A stretch of DNA of 5,357 nucleotides, from contig JACZQL010000147.1 of the NCBI GenBank assembly GCA_022545745.1, forward strand, positions 1 to 5,357. The letters run 5' to 3'. This document shows positions 1 through 5,212 of this stretch, in pieces (positions within the stretch are counted from its first letter, which is position 1; the number at the start of each line of letters is the position of its first letter). The stretch comes from Deltaproteobacteria bacterium. GTDB taxonomy: Bacteria > Desulfobacterota_B > Binatia > UBA9968. The position numbers and the translations under genes were made by a program. A model generated the notes under the pieces. The model made no database searches. It saw nothing but the letters and a program-made list of their open reading frames with translations, and was not told the DNA's origin.

Positions 1-21
1 ATTGTAAAGCCTATTCTGAAG

Positions 22-525
22 ATGAAACTACGCCCAATACACAAACGTGGGCAAATCTCTGGCATCTTTGTCGGAGCTGTCGGTGGCATACTAGCTTTCG
101 GAGTTCTAGTAATAGCACTTAGTCTTATTGGTCAAGTGTTAGCAGCGCAGCAGTCAACACAAGGAACAACAGTAGGTGGAAACTTAGTAACTAACGAGTC
201 TTTTACCGCAAATGCCACATTGGGTAGTGCAGGCACAATAGGCAACGCGAATAATATAGAAAATACTAAAGAAATTGTGAACATATGCCCTACAAACGTA
301 TTTGATGCAGGAAAAAATGGTCCGATTGTAAAAAATGAACGTGCATGTACTTTATGCAATCATTGCCTCGAAGTTTCAAATCCTGGTGATATCACTATAG
401 AAGGAATTGATGATAAATTCATATTTACAATAGAAACATACTCTCTGCCTATTGAAAAAATAGTTGAAGCTGCATGCAACGCAATAAAACAATGGAGCAA
501 TGAAGTCAAAGACTTTGATAAATAA
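22..525 (+). CDS. Hybrid archaeal ORF: class III signal-type N-terminus joined to RNA polymerase subunit D C-terminus
   Basis: The 167-residue ORF has two unrelated parts. Residues 1-45 carry a short basic N-terminus (KLRPIHKRG), then Q11 and a long hydrophobic stretch to about L40. This layout matches archaeal class III (archaellin/pilin) signals cut after a glycine. Residues 45-75 are Thr/Asn/Gly/Ala-rich with possible N-glycosylation sites (NES, NAT), typical of secreted archaeal proteins. From about residue 80 it matches the end of archaeal Rpb3/RpoD: a CPTNVF motif, a CTLCNHC cluster, then a DKFIFTIET strand and a helical tail. C89, C109, C112 and C115 have the spacing I recall for the Fe-S ligands of the Sulfolobus D subunit. 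A real RpoD is roughly 200-270 residues and cytoplasmic, so an exported fusion makes little biological sense. A chimera is favoured. No ribosome binding site is evident in the 21 bases before the ATG. The domain assignment is firm; the biological reality of the ORF is doubtful. Confidence 0.6.
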   Translation: MKLRPIHKRGQISGIFVGAVGGILAFGVLVIALSLIGQVLAAQQSTQGTTVGGNLVTNESFTANATLGSAGTIGNANNIENTKEIVNICPTNVFDAGKNGPIVKNERACTLCNHCLEVSNPGDITIEGIDDKFIFTIETYSLPIEKIVEAACNAIKQWSNEVKDFDK

Positions 526-1529
526 ACTTTTAATTTTTTCTCTCCTACTAATGCTGTTATCCCAACGGCAATTTCGAGCAGGCCGAAAATAGCCAGGGGA
601 GAACGGAGCCGGTCTACCACCCTGGAGATCAGGTAGCTCCCGAGGGCAAGGCCGATCAGGAAGGTAGCCAGCATGAGAGTGAAGGCATACGTAGAAGAAC
701 CGAGGATGAGAACCAGCACCCTTGTCCAGGCCACCTCGTAGGCCATGGCTGCAAAGCCTGAGAGGCCGTAGGCTATAAGCACAAGGAGAACAAAAGCCCC
801 TATCGGAGCGGTCTGCGGTGACGATGGCCCGGTCGAAAGCGCCTCCTCATGGTTTTCGGGTACCTCTCTCCCACGTTCCAATATCTTGAACAGACCAATC
901 AGGACGATACCGATGGTTAGGTTGAGAAGAACGGCGATATAGGTTGTCCCCTCCATTCCCCACCAGGGGAGGAAGAAAAAGCCTGCCCCGACCACTCCCA
1001 GAACGGCGCCGAAGGTATTGAAGGCGTAGAGTCGCCCGACGCCAAAACCTATCCCCTTCACTGTTTGAGTGTACCACTGGCTAATAACGGGAAGGGTCCC
1101 GCCCATCAGGATCGTCGGGATCAGGAGAATTCCTGTGGCCAGAGAAAACCTCAGAAGGCTGAATAGATAAAATGACGGGGAGAAGCCTTGTGCGACCAGG
1201 CGATAAAACGGGGTGAGGACTTCAAGAATCACCGGAAGCAGCAGCGCGTAGAGGCCGATCCCTACCTCCAGAAGACCGTAGGTCAAGAGGGGATTCGACA
1301 TGCGACCAGCCAACTTCCCGAAGAGAAAACTCCCCAGGGCCAGTCCTCCCATGAAAGCCGTGAGGACTGCACTGACGGCAAAGATCGTGGAGCCAAACAA
1401 TAGGGTAAGCTGCCGCATCCAGACGATTTCATAGATGAGGCCCGCCGCACCGGATAGGAAGAAGAAGATCGCCACCGTGGTTCGAGCCCCTCGCCTTTGT
1501 CTCAGATCGATCATTTGCGTGCACTTCAC
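360..1529 (-). CDS. Truncated membrane domain of a fused MFS/spermidine synthase-type protein
   Basis: Residues 17 to about 328 form at least nine hydrophobic segments of the polytopic domain found in 'fused MFS/spermidine synthase' proteins. It contains a clear internal duplication: residues 26-95 (LSGAAGLIYEIVW... GLALGSFLFG... YGLLEVGIG) repeat at 257-326 (LSGFAAMAYEVAW... GLALGSYLIS... FGLLEIAVG). Family members continue through more membrane segments and often a C-terminal spermidine-synthase-like methyltransferase domain; none of that is present. From residue 329 on (below about 545) the frame reads antisense archaeal DNA and is spurious, so the true 3' end is missing. The start shown is a GTG; an ATG at 1514 (MIDLRQ) is an equally good choice, and neither has a strong Shine-Dalgarno site. 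It lies 52 bases after the DUF302 gene (67 from the ATG) on the same strand, probably one operon. Polyamine synthesis cannot be claimed from this part alone. Confidence 0.75.
   Translation of the reverse strand: MKCTQMIDLRQRRGARTTVAIFFFLSGAAGLIYEIVWMRQLTLLFGSTIFAVSAVLTAFMGGLALGSFLFGKLAGRMSNPLLTYGLLEVGIGLYALLLPVILEVLTPFYRLVAQGFSPSFYLFSLLRFSLATGILLIPTILMGGTLPVISQWYTQTVKGIGFGVGRLYAFNTFGAVLGVVGAGFFFLPWWGMEGTTYIAVLLNLTIGIVLIGLFKILERGREVPENHEEALSTGPSSPQTAPIGAFVLLVLIAYGLSGFAAMAYEVAWTRVLVLILGSSTYAFTLMLATFLIGLALGSYLISRVVDRLRSPLAIFGLLEIAVGITALVGEKKLKVYLSKSLTSLLHCFIALHAASTIFSIGREYVSIVNMNLSSIPSIVISPGFETSRQ
526..540 (+). terminator. T-rich putative archaeal terminator
   Basis: Directly after the TAA stop there is a TTTT tract (528-531) and a TTTTTT tract (534-539), with no GC-rich hairpin before them. 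Archaeal RNA polymerase terminates on oligo-T runs, so this fits the end of an archaeal transcript. It also marks the last clearly AT-rich sequence before composition changes. Confidence 0.4.
541..562. other. Probable chimeric junction between archaeal and bacterial segments
   Basis: To the left the DNA is AT-rich archaeal coding and terminator sequence. To the right it is GC-richer bacterial coding sequence on the other strand. On the minus strand, similarity to the membrane protein is convincing up to about residues 326-328 (near 546-554). After that the frame enters the complement of the T-rich tail (GEKKLKV...) and then antisense of the Fe-S region. The last few codons (ATA ACA GCA TTA GTA) are unusually A/T-ending for this gene, which blurs the exact breakpoint. 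Confidence 0.6.
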
Positions 1530-1581
1530 TCGCTAACAAAGTTGTAGCAATTTCAATGCCCTGTCCAGATTTTGTCCCGGC

Positions 1582-2064
1582 CTACTTGACCGCCCCATCA
1601 ACGATCTGGGCGAATAACTTGTCCAGATCCTTTCCCAGTCCACCCAGCCCCTTGTATGGAGCAAGCAGTGCCGAAGGCTCCTGGTAGGTAACCACCACCT
1701 TTCTGCCGCGTTCCTGGACCATGATGCGGATTGGCACCGCAATGAAGGCATTCAGGTCCTTGGCATGGATCTTCTTTCCATAACGTGGGTGAAAGACCTC
1801 AAAGCTCTTGGACTTCTTGGCGTTCACGCCGACCATCTTCATCATCGCCTGGTGGTCAAGCTCCTTGAGCAAAACAAGTCTGTTGGCCGTAATGCCCTTC
1901 TTGATTTTCTGGACGGTTTGGTCAAAGCTATTGGCCGAGAACTTCTCAATCACACCCGAGACCGCCGATACCGGAGCTGCCAGAACGAGATGGGATAATA
2001 GCAGTAGAGCGGCGAAAAGGCCTACCAGGGTAAACTGTCTTTTAGTTTCATCAATCCTCTTCAT
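1582..2064 (-). CDS. Secreted DUF302 domain protein
   Basis: This complete gene encodes 160 residues. Residues 1-34 are a signal peptide: a basic N-terminus, a Leu/Ala-rich core (about 12-29) and a likely signal peptidase I site after PVSA. Residues about 45-130 fit the DUF302 family: FDQTVQKIKKGI early, a central SFEVFHPRYGKKI (the family's 'hxVFNPxxGxxh' region), an IAVPIRIMVQE strand, and VVVTYQEPSALL at the end (the family's 'V.Y.dP..ll'). The fold is known from structures, but the biochemical role is not established. The protein should act in the periplasm or outside the cell. The start is supported by AAAGGAG six bases upstream. The gene sits between an RND pump gene and a polytopic membrane protein on the same strand, suggesting an envelope-related job; that is inference. 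The C-terminal region (about 139-160: KGLGGLGKDLDKLFAQIV) is a helix-like tail. Confidence 0.8.
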   Translation of the reverse strand: MKRIDETKRQFTLVGLFAALLLLSHLVLAAPVSAVSGVIEKFSANSFDQTVQKIKKGITANRLVLLKELDHQAMMKMVGVNAKKSKSFEVFHPRYGKKIHAKDLNAFIAVPIRIMVQERGRKVVVTYQEPSALLAPYKGLGGLGKDLDKLFAQIVDGAVK

Positions 2065-2070
2065 TTTTGT

Positions 2071-2077
2071 CTCCTTT
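2071..2077 (-). promoter_or_regulatory. Ribosome binding site of the DUF302 gene
   Basis: On the minus strand AAAGGAG is followed by ACAAAA and then the ATG at 2064. A six-base spacing to a strong Shine-Dalgarno core fixes this start. Confidence 0.8.
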
Positions 2078-2125
2078 CAAGTGAATCTAGTTTTGAAAAA
2101 TGCACAGGGCTAGTTCTTTCCTCTC

Positions 2126-2153
2126 ATAAAAACCTCATCCCCTCACCGTTCAA
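2126..2153 (-). promoter_or_regulatory. Weak candidate sigma70-like promoter before the DUF302 gene
   Basis: On the minus strand TTGAAC (2153-2148) and TTTTAT (2131-2126) are 16 bases apart, each matching four of six consensus bases. The position, about 60-90 bases before the DUF302 start and just past the RND stop, would allow an internal operon promoter. The match is weak enough to arise by chance. Confidence 0.2.
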
Positions 2154-2155
2154 CA

Positions 2156-2163
2156 CCTCCTTT
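2156..2163 (-). promoter_or_regulatory. Strong Shine-Dalgarno-like site with no gene behind it
   Basis: AAAGGAGG overlaps the TGA stop of the RND gene on the minus strand. The nearest possible starts downstream open only minute frames (GTG AGG GGA TGA; ATG AGG TTT TTA TGA), and the DUF302 ATG is about 90 bases away with its own site. It may be a relic of a lost gene, a tiny leader peptide, or coincidence. Confidence 0.3.
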
Positions 2164-4007
2164 CAGGGGTTCTCAGTCTGCTTCAGTGTAAATCGCTCAT
2201 CCAGATAGAAACGCCTCAGCCAGGTCACGATGTCATCCATAAGCAAATAGGCTACAGGAATGGCAATCAGTGTCATGACCGTAGAGGTGATCAAACCCCC
2301 GCTGATTCCGGTGGCGATGTTACGGAACTGCTCGGTTGCTGGCGGCGGATTGATCGCCACCGGCACGATGGCGATCACGGTGGTGATGGTGGTCATCAAG
2401 ACCGGCCGGAGTCTCAGCATGCTGGCTGTCCTGACCGCCTCTTCCCGACCCATGCCCAGGCTGCGCAGCTGCAAGACCTTGTCCACCACCAGGATGGAAT
2501 TGGAGATGACAACTCCTGCGAGAATCACCATTCCCCACAGGACCGGAGGCGACCAGGCCATCCCGCGGAGATAGAGGGCCCCCAGGCTCCCCACACCTTC
2601 CAGGGGAATCGCCAGCATCAGGACCAATCCAATAGCAAAGGACCGAAACTGGATTACCAAAAGGAGATAGAGGCCTAGCAGGGCGATCTTAAGACCCACC
2701 TGGAGCTCATTGAAGGCCTGGAGCATGGTTCCCATGAGACCGGCCGGCCCCACCGCATAGCCCCTGGGCAAGCTCAACTGCATCTTGGCCGGCATCATAA
2801 GGCTCATGGTGGTCTCCTTCAGGCCCAGTTCTTTATAATAACCGAGGACGCTGGCCGCATAGAGGGTATCATAGGTGTGGATACGGTCGTATCCGACCGT
2901 CTCGCGGATCCGAGCCAGGGATTTCAGGGGCACCATCTTGCCGGATGGGGTGGCAATCTTCAGGTCCTCCAAGTCATCCGGCGTTGACCGCCGATCTTCC
3001 CTGTAACGAATCAGTATCCGGCTGTGATAGAGCATGGGTTCGGGGTTGAAGAAAGTGTTGGTAAAGCCTCCGTTGATGGCGTAATAGACCTGGCTCACTA
3101 CATCCTGAACCGTCAAACCCATCGCCCTCGCCCTGGGTTCGTCTACCTCCACGCTTAGCTGGGGAACCCCATAGTCCTTGTCCAGGTAAGGGCTGTGAAG
3201 GCCGCGGGACTGCGTTTTGGCCATCTCCAGAATCTGCTTGCCATAGGCATAGACCTGGTCCAGCTCAGGCCCTTTAACCAGGACTTCAACCGGTGCCCTG
3301 GCCGCGGACACAGGTGTTGGCGAAATAGGCTGGAAGAAGAGGACATCGAGATCCGGAATGGTTGCCCTTGCTTCCTTCTCAATGGCAGCCTGGATGTCCC
3401 AGAGAGTTTCCTCCCGTTCCTTCCTGGCAATGGTCAGATTCATGATTGTCCTGGCCTCGTTGACCGTGTTGACCCCGTAACCTGTAAAGTACTGCCCCCA
3501 AACGGGAGACTTGCCGACCAGGGCCGAGGCATCCTTCACGCCCTTCTGTTTGAGTGCGATCTTCTCGATCGCGGTCACAATCTCCTTTGTCCGCTCAAAG
3601 CTGGTGCCCGGCCGGGCGCGGACATAACCCAGGAGCAGGGAGGTATCCGTGAGCGGCATTTGCTCCTGCTCCAGGGTGTCGTAAATCACAAAAGTCGACC
3701 AGATGAGGACGGCAGTCGCCGTCACTACGATCCACTTATAGGTGATCGCCCATCCGATCACTCGACCAAAGAAGCGCTCAAAGACAAAGTAATGCTTGAG
3801 AAAGATATGGTAGATGATTCTTCCAACCCATCCAGCCGGCGGTTCATAGGTTGGTACCAGGGATTCAGCAGTATCAACACGATCAAGCTGCTCCTCGTCT
3901 TCGACGGCACCTGGCTTCGGTTTAAAAAGATAGGCCGATAACAGAGGGGTCAGGGTCAGGGCCATCAGGGTGGAAAAGATCACAGTCGTAATCATCGGTA
4001 TGGTCAT
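2163..4007 (-). CDS. RND-superfamily efflux permease, 5'-truncated
   Basis: These 614 residues are the C-terminal ~60% of an inner-membrane RND pump (full length about 1,030-1,100), the proton-driven permease of a tripartite efflux system. Residues 1-28 (MALTLTPLLSAYLF) are the helix ending the first membrane block (TM6 in AcrB terms). TM7 is at about 92-109, followed by a large periplasmic porter/docking region (about 115-435) and TM8-TM12 (about 440-458, 461-480, 489-509, 536-553, 571-590). Family motifs are clear: RLRPVLMTT after TM10 and GGLITSTVMTLIAIPV in TM12. The TM10 motif reads ISNSILVVD, so the lysine that serves proton relay in AcrB (K940) is replaced by serine; several RND subfamilies also lack it. 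The first half, with the TM4 relay acids, is missing. The ATG shown lies inside the junction with the Gfo/Idh fragment, so it is not the real start. No adaptor (MFP) or TolC-like gene is visible. Substrate class (drug, lipid or metal) cannot be decided. Confidence 0.85.
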   Translation of the reverse strand: MTIPMITTVIFSTLMALTLTPLLSAYLFKPKPGAVEDEEQLDRVDTAESLVPTYEPPAGWVGRIIYHIFLKHYFVFERFFGRVIGWAITYKWIVVTATAVLIWSTFVIYDTLEQEQMPLTDTSLLLGYVRARPGTSFERTKEIVTAIEKIALKQKGVKDASALVGKSPVWGQYFTGYGVNTVNEARTIMNLTIARKEREETLWDIQAAIEKEARATIPDLDVLFFQPISPTPVSAARAPVEVLVKGPELDQVYAYGKQILEMAKTQSRGLHSPYLDKDYGVPQLSVEVDEPRARAMGLTVQDVVSQVYYAINGGFTNTFFNPEPMLYHSRILIRYREDRRSTPDDLEDLKIATPSGKMVPLKSLARIRETVGYDRIHTYDTLYAASVLGYYKELGLKETTMSLMMPAKMQLSLPRGYAVGPAGLMGTMLQAFNELQVGLKIALLGLYLLLVIQFRSFAIGLVLMLAIPLEGVGSLGALYLRGMAWSPPVLWGMVILAGVVISNSILVVDKVLQLRSLGMGREEAVRTASMLRLRPVLMTTITTVIAIVPVAINPPPATEQFRNIATGISGGLITSTVMTLIAIPVAYLLMDDIVTWLRRFYLDERFTLKQTENP

Positions 4008-4239
4008 GCTCAGGAGTAGAGACGACGACGGCGGTGACCTCAGGGTGGGATATCACCACATCGTTATCGCTGGAGGCCAGATCCGCGGAGACGCTTTCCG
4101 CGAGAAGCCCCGCACGCTCCGCATCTTTATCTGACACAGCCAGAAAACGAACTGAGGGGTGGCGGGATGCCATATTGGCTCGGAGAGTTCCAATTCGTCC
4201 CGAGCCTACTATGGCCACACCCAGATTCTGCCTATTCAC
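3922..4239 (-). CDS. N-terminal fragment of a Gfo/Idh/MocA family oxidoreductase
   Basis: The first 81 residues are the start of an NAD(P)-binding Rossmann fold: GVAIVGSGRIG (7-17) holds the GxGxxG loop, AVSD (34-37) ends the second strand with an acidic residue favouring NAD, and VVVSTPEHDHT (71-81) matches the conserved 'TPxxxH' stretch after the fourth strand. In the family this is followed by the EKP motif and the substrate domain, making about 330-400 residues. Here the frame runs into RND DNA and stops at 3922, so the last ~24 residues are spurious. The GTG start is chosen because GGAGG lies seven bases upstream and the Rossmann strand begins at once; an in-frame ATG at 4317 would add an unlikely 26-residue leader. 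Such enzymes oxidise or reduce sugars, inositols or related compounds. The substrate cannot be inferred. Confidence 0.75.
   Translation of the reverse strand: MNRQNLGVAIVGSGRIGTLRANMASRHPSVRFLAVSDKDAERAGLLAESVSADLASSDNDVVISHPEVTAVVVSTPEHDHTDDYDCDLFHPDGPDPDPSVIGLSF
3994..4010. other. Probable chimeric junction between RND and Gfo/Idh segments
   Basis: On the minus strand the Gfo/Idh protein matches its family through STPEHDHT (last codon 3999-3997). The RND protein matches its family from about MTIPM (4007) onward, in a different frame. The two matches overlap in the same bases (minus strand GAGCATGACCATACCGATG). Both genes therefore appear to share roughly 10 bases at the breakpoint, as expected of a microhomology-mediated or assembly chimera. 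Confidence 0.65.
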
Positions 4240-4246
4240 CCGAAAA

Positions 4247-4251
4247 CCTCC
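4247..4251 (-). promoter_or_regulatory. Ribosome binding site of the Gfo/Idh gene
   Basis: GGAGG on the minus strand stands seven bases before the GTG at 4239. It decides the start in favour of the GTG over the upstream in-frame ATG. Confidence 0.75.
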
Positions 4252-4291
4252 AATCTCATCCGATAGACCCCATCTGCATGAAACGCACAAG

Positions 4292-4320
4292 ACCGTGACG
4301 CAGGTGAGCATCTTCACGGT
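4292..4320. repeat. Inverted repeat ACCGTGA / TCACGGT upstream of the Gfo/Idh gene
   Basis: ACCGTGA (4292-4298) and TCACGGT (4314-4320) are perfect 7-base arms separated by 15 bases. They lie 53-81 bases before the Gfo/Idh GTG. Catabolic Gfo/Idh genes are often controlled by LacI- or GntR-type repressors, so an operator is possible, but those usually bind palindromes with shorter centres. No T-tract follows on either strand, which argues against a terminator. Confidence 0.35.
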
Positions 4321-4338
4321 TGTCGCTACGGAGCCCCT

Positions 4339-4620
4339 CTAGGTTGACACCAAGCTCCCCAAGAAAGCTGGACCCGGATCAGCTGAGGCCTTAGTGGACT
4401 GTTCCTCTGCCACCGCAACTTCCATCGCCGTCGCGACAGAGATGTCGTGCAGCGCGTACAGGGAAGCGCCCAGGGCCACGACCGTCAGAATCAGCCGTGG
4501 CCTGGCTCCGCGGACCTCGGCGCAAAAAAAAGCAATCCCGAGGCGGTCATGGCCGGAACGAGCGCGCTGGCCTCGAACCTAGGATATCTCAAGGCGAGAG
4601 AAGCGGCTAGCCACCGCATG
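4339..4620 (-). pseudogene. Possible decayed C-terminal remnant of an MFS transporter
   Basis: No intact gene fills 4340-4754. On the minus strand one frame reads ALVPAMTASGLLFFAP (about 4570-4520), then a second frame reads RLILTVVALGASLYALHD followed by a short helix and FLGSL, ending at a TAG (4341-4339). Together these resemble two membrane helices late in an MFS transporter: a '..LLLFAP..' helix, then a 'LYALHxV' helix with an 'xTxxx...FLxGSLSP' continuation. The frame change lies at or after a run of eight T on this strand (4531-4524) and would be repaired by one extra base. Neither piece has a good start or ribosome site, and the end is shorter than in the family. It could be a frameshifted relic, a sequencing error in a real gene, or chance in GC-rich DNA. 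Confidence 0.3.
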
Positions 4621-4727
4621 GTCTGTGGCTTGACCGAGTGGGAGGCCCTTGTTGAACTCGCACCGATCAGGTCCGGAGTCTGCGGACTGTTGAAGTGCAA
4701 GGCCCTGCTCAGCGACGAACACTTGTG

Positions 4728-4733
4728 TATAAT
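4728..4733 (+). promoter_or_regulatory. Candidate -10 element (TATAAT) for the small AT-hook-like gene
   Basis: A perfect TATAAT lies 37 bases before the ATG at 4771, giving an expected leader of about 30 bases that includes the ribosome site. The -35 position (CTGCTC at 17-base spacing) is poor, so the promoter is only half supported. A perfect -10 in such GC-rich surroundings is still notable. Confidence 0.5.
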
Positions 4734-4754
4734 CGGGCCATGAATCTGCATCGC

Positions 4755-4760
4755 GAGGAG
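4755..4760 (+). promoter_or_regulatory. Ribosome binding site of the small AT-hook-like gene
   Basis: GAGGAG stands ten bases before the ATG at 4771. This supports that start over the in-frame ATG at 4810, although the later one begins closer to the predicted fold (KTASGKRAQII). Confidence 0.6.
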
Positions 4761-4770
4761 ACGAACCAAC

Positions 4771-5070
4771 ATGCCCAAATTTGATCGAGTGCCTCTTGGA
4801 GAGGCTAGGATGAAAACCGCCAGCGGCAAGAGAGCGCAGATCATCGCTGAGTATGTCCGCTACATCGAACAGCTCGGAGACGGTGAGGCAGGTAGGCTCC
4901 AGGCGGCGGAAGGAGAACCGATCACGACCGTTCGACGGAGACTCGGTGCTGCGGCAAGGCAGTTGGAGAAGAGCCTCACGATCCGCCGAACGGGTGACGA
5001 GGTCTATTTCTGGGCGGCGGAGAAGGGTAGGCGAGGGCGAGGACGACCAAAGGCCGCTGACCAACCCTAG
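4771..5070 (+). CDS. Small basic hypothetical protein with C-terminal AT-hook-like motif
   Basis: The protein has 99 residues and appears complete. Residues about 19-35 (GKRAQIIAEYVRYIEQL) form a likely helix. Residues 52-67 (TTVRRRLGAAARQLEK) form a second, strongly basic helix, followed by SLTIRRTGDEVYFW (68-81), which reads as two strands of a hairpin. This helix plus beta-hairpin order resembles a small winged-helix or similar nucleic-acid-binding fold, and I recall comparable short uncharacterised proteins in GC-rich bacteria. The tail RRGRGRPK (87-94) contains the RGRP core of an AT-hook, which contacts the minor groove of AT-rich DNA. A DNA-binding role is inference from these features. 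The gene is isolated: a perfect TATAAT lies upstream and the next gene starts 142 bases downstream on the same strand. A long open frame on the opposite strand is its shadow. I give no gene name because I do not recognise a characterised family. Confidence 0.75.
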   Translation: MPKFDRVPLGEARMKTASGKRAQIIAEYVRYIEQLGDGEAGRLQAAEGEPITTVRRRLGAAARQLEKSLTIRRTGDEVYFWAAEKGRRGRGRPKAADQP

Positions 5071-5200
5071 CCTCGGGCGCGAGCACGCGCAGCGTCGGGC
5101 ACGGCTCGGCGGCGCTGGCTGCCGCGCACCGTCGACGGCCCACGCCGTGCGGTCGCGGGCGAACACTAGAGCTTACCCCGCATCGGATCCAACCGTACCT
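5071..5200. other. GC-rich intergenic spacer
   Basis: I see no coding sequence here. It contains a small hairpin GCGCG-AGCA-CGCGC (5077-5090) just after the TAG of the small gene and a 10-base palindrome CCGTCGACGG (5129-5138). The hairpin could help end the transcript, but no T-run follows. No convincing promoter for the epimerase is visible. Confidence 0.4.
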
Positions 5201-5205
5201 GGAGG
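5201..5205 (+). promoter_or_regulatory. Ribosome binding site of the epimerase gene
   Basis: GGAGG lies seven bases before the ATG at 5213, within GGAGGGTCGGAAATG. It supports this start firmly. Confidence 0.75.
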
Positions 5206-5212
5206 GTCGGAA

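Noticed and set aside
360..545. C-terminal 60 residues of the minus-strand membrane protein frame as a real domain
   Set aside because: They are the complement of the archaeal Fe-S region and its T-rich tail, and do not continue the family pattern.
3195..3941. Open frame of 248 codons on the plus strand inside the RND gene
   Set aside because: It is antisense to a well-matched RND coding region, and its translation is Cys/Arg/Pro-rich with no recognisable domain.
4671..4687. GTCCG-N7-CGGAC inverted repeat as an operator
   Set aside because: Arms of five bases are expected by chance in GC-rich DNA, and it sits well upstream of the -10 element.
4394..4743. Two overlapping plus-strand frames (4394-4582 and 4447-4743)
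   Set aside because: Neither has a ribosome site or a recognisable motif, and the second ends in the TATAAT region of the next gene.
5077..5090. GCGCG-AGCA-CGCGC hairpin as an intrinsic terminator
   Set aside because: The stem is only five bases and no T-run follows.
4579..5166. Open frame of 195 codons on the minus strand across the small AT-hook-like gene
   Set aside because: Its Arg/Ser/Pro-rich low-complexity translation is typical of antisense frames in GC-rich DNA. The plus-strand gene has a promoter element, a ribosome site and a coherent fold.
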